Origin: Faecalibacterium prausnitzii
GTDB taxonomy: Bacteria > Bacillota > Clostridia > Oscillospirales > Ruminococcaceae
Reading direction: 5' to 3'
Length of the DNA stretch: 64,000 nucleotides
NCBI RefSeq assembly: GCF_003324185.1
Contig: NZ_PXUP01000001.1
Coordinates: 223,408-287,407, forward strand
Both the position numbers and the translations under genes were made by a program. This document shows positions 58,865 through 64,000 of this stretch, piece after piece; positions within the stretch are counted from its first letter, which is position 1; each line of letters opens with the position of its first letter. Below the pieces are notes generated by a model. The model did no database searches, was not told the origin of the DNA, and saw only the letters and a program-made list of their open reading frames with translations.

Positions 58865-59749
58865 ATGACGCTTTTTTCCTACGAAATTTTTGATGCCGTG
58901 GCCCGGCAGGGCAGCTTCAACAAGGCGGCACAGCAGCTGCACCTGACCCCCTCGGCCATCAGTCACGCCATTGCCGTAATGGAGGAGGAGCTGGGCTTTG
59001 CCCTGTTCAACCGCGGCAAAAACGGCGTATCCATGACCAGTTACGGCGCTTCCCTGTATCCTTCTATCCGCGATGTGCTCAACAGTGACGAGGCGCTGAA
59101 GCAGAGCATCGCCCGTCTGAACGGCTTGGAAAAGGGCAAGGTAAAGCTGGGGGTATTCAACTCGGTGTGTGCCTCGCTGCTGCCCGGGCTGCTGAAAAGC
59201 TTTGCGGCGCATTATCCGCAGATCGAGATCGAAGTATATCAGGGTACCTACGATGATGTCAAGGAATGGCTGCGCACCGGTCAGGTAGATATCGCTTTCC
59301 TGTCCTCTACCTGCCGGGAGGAATTCAACCTCACCGAGCTGTTCCGGGAGCCGCTGCTGTGCATCGTGCCGCAGGACTGGCCGGAGCCGCAGGACGGCGT
59401 AATGACCCCGGCGCTGATGAACGGCCAGAGCTTTGTGGTGCAGTGCGATGCCACCGACGCCGAAATGCGCCAGTTCCTCAAGAAATACAAGATCGGCACC
59501 GAGCGCCGCTGCCACGTCATCGACGACCAGTCCAACATTGCCATGGTGGAGGCCGGGCTTGGCATCTCCATCATGCCGCAGATGCTGCTGCGGGACTGCA
59601 AGGCCGCCGTCAAGGTGTACCCCATCGAGCCGGAGGAGTACCGCGTGGTGGGTCTGGCCGTGCAGCGCCCGACCTCCATGGCTCCCGCCGTGGAGCAGAT
59701 GTTCCACCACATCGTGGAGTACTGCCATGAGTTGGATCTTTCGCTGTAA
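58865..59749 (+). CDS. LysR-family transcriptional regulator
   Basis: A 294-residue LysR protein with HTH FDAVARQGSFNKAAQQLHLT and SAISHAIAVMEEELGFALFN in the first 50 residues and an effector domain (VKLGVFNSVCASLLPGLLKS onward; LGISIMPQMLL near 235). Target genes are not evident: TraX-like is divergent 246 bp away, and no enzyme gene is adjacent. ATG 58865 follows AGGAGG with 8-nt spacing; TTG 58859 is in frame but poorly placed. Confidence 0.9.
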   Translation: MTLFSYEIFDAVARQGSFNKAAQQLHLTPSAISHAIAVMEEELGFALFNRGKNGVSMTSYGASLYPSIRDVLNSDEALKQSIARLNGLEKGKVKLGVFNSVCASLLPGLLKSFAAHYPQIEIEVYQGTYDDVKEWLRTGQVDIAFLSSTCREEFNLTELFREPLLCIVPQDWPEPQDGVMTPALMNGQSFVVQCDATDAEMRQFLKKYKIGTERRCHVIDDQSNIAMVEAGLGISIMPQMLLRDCKAAVKVYPIEPEEYRVVGLAVQRPTSMAPAVEQMFHHIVEYCHELDLSL

Positions 59750-59770
59750 TAAAGAATATTATGGTATCTA

Positions 59771-59810
59771 TCAACCGGGAAGTTCTGCGGAGCTTTCCGG
59801 TTGATTTTTT
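59771..59810 (+). terminator. Terminator of the second LysR gene
   Basis: TCAACCGG (59771-59778) pairs with CCGGTTGA (59797-59804), inner GAAG/GCTT-type pairs, loop C(UGCG)G, six T. Confidence 0.85.
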
Positions 59811-60164
59811 ACAGAGAGTGTAGAGAAAAAGCGGCAGTTGCAGCGGCACGGGGTAGGAGGTGGTAGCCGAGGGATGTTCTCTTTTGGTGGCAAAAGAGAA
59901 CCAGAAAACCACCAGCGATTTCGACGCGCTGGAGCCACGAAAAAGGGGCTGCTCGCCCCTTTTAACCCCAAAGAGGAGGGCTACACCGGAAAAAACTGAA
60001 GATTCACGCCTGTTCGGCGTGAAGATCTTTTAACCGTTTTTTCCGGCTCCGCCGATTTGAAGCCCCTCAGTCGCTGCGCGACAGATTCCCCTTTTTGTCA
60101 CCTGCGGTGACATCTTCCCCCGGCCGGGGGAAGTCGTCCCTCTCGGGGGAGCAAGCGCCCGCCC
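59811..60164. repeat. Non-coding stretch with nested inverted repeats
   Basis: No gene is supported. Several perfect inverted repeats follow one another: AAAAGGGGC/GCCCCTTTT (59941-59963), then CCGGAAAAAAC (59986-59996) with GTTTTTTCCGG (60036-60046) enclosing TTCACGCC/GGCGTGAA (60003-60023), then TCGCTGCGCGA and CTTCCCCCGGCCGGGGGAAG. With element D it forms an 804-bp gene-free region, the longest in the window. Confidence 0.6.
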
Positions 60165-60445
60165 GCAGCGCCGCGCTTTCGCAGAAAGCGGCACTACAAA
60201 TGCCGTTTGCCTTTACGACCCCTCCCGTGAAAATGGGTTTCAGGAAAGTCCGCAGACTTTCCTGAAACCCGAAATTTAAAATATTCTTTCCGCTGAATAT
60301 GCGCAGAGTGCAACGACGACGACCGCCGCCAGCGGCGGAAACAGGGAGGAGTTGTTGGGGCAGCGGCCAGCAAGACGCAAGTGCCGCTCAAGGCACGATG
60401 CGGATGCTGGGTGCCGCAACCCGATAGCGGCGCGCATTCTAAATC
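60165..60445 (-). repeat. Pseudoknot-terminator element, copy D with loop insertion
   Basis: The minus strand shows ACGATTTAGA, ATGCGC (60437-60432), GCCGC, then a long insertion, then TTGCACTCT, GCGCAT (60304-60299), ATTCA, GCGGA (60293-60289), a 16-bp hairpin (60270-60235), TTTTCACGGG and GTCGTAAAGG. The distal part matches copy A. Unlike the other copies it does not follow a gene on its own strand. Confidence 0.65.
60235..60270 (-). terminator. Hairpin of element D, C(UGCG)G loop
   Basis: GGGTTTCAGGAAAGTC (60235-60250) and GACTTTCCTGAAACCC (60255-60270), perfect 16-bp stem. T-content downstream on the minus strand is modest (ATTTTC), so termination is less certain. Confidence 0.6.
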
Positions 60446-60553
60446 GTCCCGTCTGCTGCCGCAAGTAAAAATTGCATCCGGCGGCAAAAAGGATTATACT
60501 ATAAAAAAGCCTGCGGTGCACAGGCCGCAGGAGCGGATGCGGGGGATGAAACC

Positions 60554-62128
60554 ATGAAACGACGGGATTTTTGTAAGGGTCTTGCGGTGACCCTTGCGGC
60601 GGGTGCGCTGGCTCCCGGTGCGGCGCTGCCGCAGGCCGGGGCGGCTACGGCGCTGGTCGGCCGCGCCGTACCGGACGACTACTATACCCTGTGGTACCGC
60701 AGCGACCGCTGCGGTGCCGACCTGCGGCACGACTACTATTACAGCGACAGCCTGTTCGACCACCCTGCCACGGAGTACGACAACCAGCTGGCGCTGGCCA
60801 CCTTGGGCATGGCGGCAGCCGCCGACTGTACATGGGAGAGCGACCAGCGCTATTGGATGGAGGGGGAGGTCGGCCGCGCCGACCATATCCGGGACGCCTT
60901 TGCAAAGCTGGGCTTTACCGAGGTGCAGCTGTTCAACTATACCCACAGCCTGAACGACACCCCGGACACCGTGGGCTGCGCCATCGCCCGCAAAACGCTG
61001 GTGCGCGGCGGCAGGCAGGTGACTATTATCGGGGCGTTCCTGCGTGGCTCCGGCTACGGGGCCGAGTGGTCCGGCAACCTTCATGCAGGGCCGGGCAGCG
61101 CCCACGTCGGCTTTGTGACGGCGGCGCGGCAGCTGGTTGAAAAAATACGAGGATACGTTCAGACGTCGGCAAAGCGCCAGCCGCTGGGCACCCTGAAGCT
61201 CTGGATGGGCGGTTACAGCCGGGGCGGCGGTGTGGCCAACCTTGTGGCGGCGCGTCTGCCCGCCGTGCTGCCGCAGCTGGAAAAGAAAAACACCTTTGTC
61301 TATACCTTTGCCGCCCCGGCGTCCCTGACGGCGGCAGACTGCCCCGATTTGCAGCAGGATTATGACAACAACCACGCGGCAGACGGCAGCCTGAAAAAGA
61401 ACTGGGGCACCAGCAATATCTTCAATATCGTTTCCAGCGGCGATGTCATCCCCCGCATCCTGCCCGCAGAGTGGGGCTTTTACCGCAACGGCAACGACCG
61501 CTTTCTGCCCTCCACGGTCATCCCGGAGGAGCTGCAGGCACTGAACGACCGCAGCGCAGGGATGGAAGGCACGCCGATGGACTTCGGGCGGCTGGCGGTC
61601 TCCGAGGAGACCGATGCCGTGCTGCGCTCCATGCTGGACCTGTTCTGCGACCGTCAGACCTACTACAAGGGCTATGAGGACGCCATGCGCTGTATGCTGC
61701 AATGCGCGACCACCCGCACGGAGGAAGAAGTGACCCGGGGCATCGTGCGTGACGATGCCGCCGTGGTGGCGCAGCTGCGCAGCATGGAACTGATGCAGCG
61801 CTTCCCGCAGGAAAAGGTGGAGCGCTGCGTACAGGCAGCCTCGGCGCTGAGCCGTCCGGTGCTGGAAAAGCTGGGCAGCGCGGTGCCGCTGCAGGCGCAG
61901 CAGATCGTCATCCCTATGCTGGCGGTGGGCCTGTGCTTTGAGCTGCAGCCGGAGACGGTGCAGCTGGTGGCAGACTTTGTCCTGTCCACCATCACGGTAA
62001 AGGGGCAGCTGAGCGGCATTTTAAAGACCGTGTTGTGCCACTTTCAGGAAAACTACATTACCGTGCTGGAAGCCTACGACCCCGCCGACCACGGCATGAC
62101 GCCCTACACCCGCCGGGAAGAGCTATAA
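60554..62128 (+). CDS. Secreted lipase-like alpha/beta hydrolase with Tat-type signal
   Basis: A 524-residue protein. The N-terminus MKRRDFCKGLAVTLAAGALA has a twin-arginine motif (RRDFCK) and a hydrophobic core ending near AGAA, so folded export is likely. The class-3-lipase-like core has the nucleophile elbow GGYSRGG near residue 220, YTFAAPAS just after and an Asp in NIVSSGDVIPR, the expected acid; the His is not certain. The last 200 residues are helical and unassigned. GGGGGA precedes ATG 60554. No tat genes are in the window. Confidence 0.75.
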   Translation: MKRRDFCKGLAVTLAAGALAPGAALPQAGAATALVGRAVPDDYYTLWYRSDRCGADLRHDYYYSDSLFDHPATEYDNQLALATLGMAAAADCTWESDQRYWMEGEVGRADHIRDAFAKLGFTEVQLFNYTHSLNDTPDTVGCAIARKTLVRGGRQVTIIGAFLRGSGYGAEWSGNLHAGPGSAHVGFVTAARQLVEKIRGYVQTSAKRQPLGTLKLWMGGYSRGGGVANLVAARLPAVLPQLEKKNTFVYTFAAPASLTAADCPDLQQDYDNNHAADGSLKKNWGTSNIFNIVSSGDVIPRILPAEWGFYRNGNDRFLPSTVIPEELQALNDRSAGMEGTPMDFGRLAVSEETDAVLRSMLDLFCDRQTYYKGYEDAMRCMLQCATTRTEEEVTRGIVRDDAAVVAQLRSMELMQRFPQEKVERCVQAASALSRPVLEKLGSAVPLQAQQIVIPMLAVGLCFELQPETVQLVADFVLSTITVKGQLSGILKTVLCHFQENYITVLEAYDPADHGMTPYTRREEL

Positions 62129-62133
62129 ACAAA

Positions 62134-62166
62134 AGTCCGCTGCGCAGACATCGCGCAGCGGTCTTT
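62134..62166 (+). terminator. Terminator of the lipase-like gene
   Basis: CCGCTGCGC (62137-62145) pairs with GCGCAGCGG (62153-62161), followed by TCTTTCTTG. Confidence 0.75.
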
Positions 62167-62185
62167 CTTGTTTTTGAAAAGAAGC

Positions 62186-62605
62186 TCAGAACTTGAACAG
62201 GTTCAGCCCGGTAACGGGGTCGTACTGGCGGTCTACCGTGCCGTCCAGAACCTCCACCACCATCTCGCAGGTGGCGCTGACCACCGCCCGGTTCAGGTGT
62301 CCGCCGAACACCTCGCCCTTGTCGTTTCCGGCGCTCATGTGCAGGTGGGTGTAGAATTCACCGTTCATGGTGTTGATGGTGCCGGTCAGGGACACGATCT
62401 CAAAGCTGCCGCTGAAGCTGTTGGCGTAGTATTGCTTCTCTGCTACATTATATACGCCTACCGTAAAGCTGTTGGTGGCGCCCAGCGCCTGCACGGCGGC
62501 AAGGCGGATGTTTTCTTTCAGGGCAAGTTTTTTGACCTGTTCTAGGATCTCCTCGTCCTTGTCGATGCGGACAATGATCTTATTGCCAAAACGTTTGTAT
62601 TCCAT
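62186..62605 (-). CDS. PPC/DUF296-domain protein
   Basis: A 139-residue trimer-type PPC (DUF296) protein: NIRLAAVQALGATNSFTVGV, then the metal-binding HLHMSAGNDKGEVFGGHLNR (His-x-His and a third His) near 86-105 and the C-terminal VVEVLDG. Bacterial single-domain members are of unknown function; plant relatives bind AT-rich DNA. AAAGGAGATG precedes ATG 62605. Probably a single-gene unit. Confidence 0.88.
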   Translation of the reverse strand: MEYKRFGNKIIVRIDKDEEILEQVKKLALKENIRLAAVQALGATNSFTVGVYNVAEKQYYANSFSGSFEIVSLTGTINTMNGEFYTHLHMSAGNDKGEVFGGHLNRAVVSATCEMVVEVLDGTVDRQYDPVTGLNLFKF

Positions 62606-62667
62606 GGGGAAGCATCTCCTTTATGTGGGTTTTTGTGCGCTGCTCTTTGCCGGGAACGAGCGCAGAT

Positions 62668-62859
62668 TTATTGATCTTCTGAATCCGAGCCAAGTTCTTT
62701 CAGCTCTTTTTCGTTTTGGATATCTTCATTGGTTTTCTCTCCCGTGATAGCACGGTAGGCTTCTTTGATGCCGTTTCTCACTGCCCATTTGATAACGTAA
62801 TACAGCGCGATCAAAATAATGATTGCGGTTCCACCGCTGATGCCTAATTCATTCCACAT
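62668..62859 (-). CDS. Small single-pass membrane protein
   Basis: A 63-residue protein: short N-terminus, one hydrophobic helix (about 10-27, TAIIILIALYYVIKWAV) and a charged cytoplasmic tail ending ELGSDSEDQ. GGGAGG supports ATG 62859. No family recognised. Codon use is less GC-rich than in the neighbours, as in the genes after it. Confidence 0.7.
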   Translation of the reverse strand: MWNELGISGGTAIIILIALYYVIKWAVRNGIKEAYRAITGEKTNEDIQNEKELKELGSDSEDQ

Positions 62860-62979
62860 GATTCGAGCCTCCCAATTCCGATTTGTTGCGCTAAGCCGAG
62901 TATACCACACCCGCCAAGGAAAGAACACCCCGATAAGAGTGAAATTCTCGGCTTGCTGTTCCGGGCTGGCAAATGACAC

Positions 62980-63042
62980 AAAAAAATCCCCAGACCGAAT
63001 GGTCTGGGGATGTGGTGGAGCATTATCAACGACAGTCGAACC
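62980..63042 (-). repeat. Direct repeat with terminator, copy 1
   Basis: About 63 bp nearly identical to 63890-63952. It contains the hairpin ATCCCCAGACC/GGTCTGGGGAT (62986-63011) with a T run on the minus strand, so it ends the GNAT cassette, and the shared 3' UTR sequence GATGTGGTGGAGCATT. Confidence 0.75.
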
Positions 63043-63043
63043 T

Positions 63044-63289
63044 TCAGGCGGGCATATCGTTGCTGCGGTCAGAGCGCTTCAAACCGAGAAACGGCGGCAC
63101 TTCGGAACGCTTCAGCCCTTGTTCGTGTGCTTTTTTCAGTTGGTATTCGTGTAGGGCAATGCTGTCCAGCAGATCACGCTGATTTTGGGAGGCTGCATAG
63201 TAATCGACGCCGAACCGTTTGCAGACTGCACTGAGTTGGTCAAGCATTTCAATAGCAGTAGGGGACATTCGTTTGACCTCGATATCCAT
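63044..63289 (-). CDS. Small protein of unknown function in GNAT cassette
   Basis: An 81-residue, mostly helical protein: MDIEVKRMSPTAIEMLDQLS, then VCKRFGVDYYAASQNQRDLL and a basic C-terminus. No family recognised. It starts 14 bp after the stop of the acetyltransferase-like gene with AAGGTGG upstream, so the two form a unit. Partner or antitoxin-like roles are possible but not supported by a motif. Confidence 0.6.
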   Translation of the reverse strand: MDIEVKRMSPTAIEMLDQLSAVCKRFGVDYYAASQNQRDLLDSIALHEYQLKKAHEQGLKRSEVPPFLGLKRSDRSNDMPA

Positions 63290-63303
63290 AGGAGCACCAC
63301 CTT

Positions 63304-63816
63304 TCAGGAAAGATATATATTGAAAAGAGAAAGCGCCGCATTATCGGCAATCATCAACATGATCGGTCCACCGGACTGTTTGGCAAAGACCTGAATTGCG
63401 CCAAAATCCCGGATATAATGTTTTGCAAGTTCATCCGTCTTGGCTTCAAAGGTGACAACACCGTTTTTACCGGAATCAATGGAAAGCTGGATGCCGAATG
63501 CGATCATCATGCGCCCAATGTCCAGATATTTGCGGTTTGCAGTTAATGTTGGGTTGCTTTCCGGGTGGCTTTCGATATACTCGATATAAACGAACATACT
63601 AGCTTCTGTTTCGCGGTAAGCACCTAATGCTATGATTTCGCCACTCTCGGTTTTTGCGGTGTATTTTTCAAGTGCAGGGTCGCCAATAAACTCACTTGTC
63701 CAGTCGGTCTGCCAACTTTCTTTGGTTGCAGCAAGGTCGGCAGAAGTTGACTTGTCGATGTCAACCGGAATCTTATTGCCTGTATCGGATGCTGTGACAA
63801 AATACTGCAAAACCAT
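63304..63816 (-). CDS. GNAT-like acetyltransferase
   Basis: A 170-residue protein with a weak GNAT pattern: ESGEIIALGAYRETEASMFV (beta strands with a central acid), VYIEYIESHPES, then TANRKYLDIGRMMIAFGIQL in the acetyl-CoA region and KHYIRDFGAIQV as motif B. The classical Q/RxxGxG/A loop is not perfect, so substrate and activity are open. ATG 63816 has GAAGG 8 nt upstream; GTG 63825 is in frame. It is the first gene of a two-gene cassette between duplicated terminators. Confidence 0.6.
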   Translation of the reverse strand: MVLQYFVTASDTGNKIPVDIDKSTSADLAATKESWQTDWTSEFIGDPALEKYTAKTESGEIIALGAYRETEASMFVYIEYIESHPESNPTLTANRKYLDIGRMMIAFGIQLSIDSGKNGVVTFEAKTDELAKHYIRDFGAIQVFAKQSGGPIMLMIADNAALSLFNIYLS

Positions 63817-63889
63817 AGTGCCCACCTTCTTTCAGTTTTATTATAACGAAAATACGGTGGATTTACAAGCGATGCGGCACCCACCACAA

Positions 63890-63952
63890 ACAAAAAATCC
63901 CCAAACCGAATGGTCTGGGGATGTGGTGGAGCATTGTCCACAGCACTCGAAC
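63890..63952 (-). repeat. Direct repeat with terminator, copy 2
   Basis: Second copy of the 63-bp segment; hairpin ATCCCCAAACC/GGTCTGGGGAT (63896-63921) with T run on the minus strand. It would end a gene lying beyond the window edge. The remaining bases to 64000 show no complete gene. Confidence 0.7.
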
Positions 63953-64000
63953 CCAACACTTCCTCACGGGTGACCGTTTTGGCATCATCCGTGAAGTTGA

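Overview
The window looks like a piece of chromosome from a GC-rich gut Firmicute of the Oscillospiraceae, most like Faecalibacterium. This rests on gene content, codon use and strong GGAGG ribosome sites; the genus is an inference from general similarity, not from a search.

Layout. (1) 1-6224 is the right part of an integrated mobilizable element: mobC, a relaxase, a CHC2 zinc-finger primase-like gene with a damaged or unusual start, an SF3 helicase, an iteron-like non-coding block, an excisionase-like protein and a tyrosine recombinase, ending at the 3' end of a tRNA-Lys gene. No conjugation pore genes are visible; the left end lies outside the window. (2) 6405-29222 is a chromosomal mosaic: a papain-like hydrolase, a small secreted Cys protein split by a -1 frame change, pckA, trxA, a secreted FMN/FAD reductase with a divergent LysR gene, a sugar-acid locus (GntP permease, IlvD/Edd dehydratase, FadR-type regulator), prmA-rsmE, a divergent PTS enzyme I with a patatin-like lipase, an HAD phosphatase, a glycosyltransferase, an orphan LytTR regulator, a higBA toxin-antitoxin pair and an M24 aminopeptidase. 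(3) 29671-34588 holds two CobW-type metal GTPases, a small Glu/Ala-rich membrane-anchored protein and a double AAA+ protein.

(4) 34652-43913 is a single-direction aromatic amino-acid operon: pheA, aroB, aroC, a fused aroE-aroK, aroQ, a DAHP synthase, aroA, tyrA and a WYL regulator. Together they cover all seven shikimate steps plus the prephenate branches to Phe and Tyr, from one promoter with a leader of only about 40 nt. (5) 44103-56215 carries plsC and small membrane proteins, a YesL-like protein, a C39-fold protein without the catalytic Cys, a cytidylate-kinase-like protein, a MATE exporter, a DUF308 protein, an FAD dehydrogenase, a cyclophilin, a membrane-anchored XRE regulator and the TIGR03915/TIGR03916 radical-SAM DNA repair pair. 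(6) 56492-64000 carries an S24 repressor, two tRNA-Ser genes, a TraX-like protein, a LysR gene, a Tat-type secreted lipase-like protein, a PPC-domain protein and a small GNAT cassette between duplicated 3' ends.

The most unusual signal is outside the genes. Five intergenic elements share one architecture: a 35-nt H-type pseudoknot whose first stem differs between copies by compensating changes, then a hairpin, then a conserved TTTTCAC tail. In the copies near 17.4, 20.8, 57.8 and 60.3 kb the pseudoknot is readable; the copy near 52.8 kb is degenerate. Many terminators in the window also share a C(UGCG)G loop on very different stems. Two 156-163 bp MITE-like units with 14-bp terminal inverted repeats are also present.
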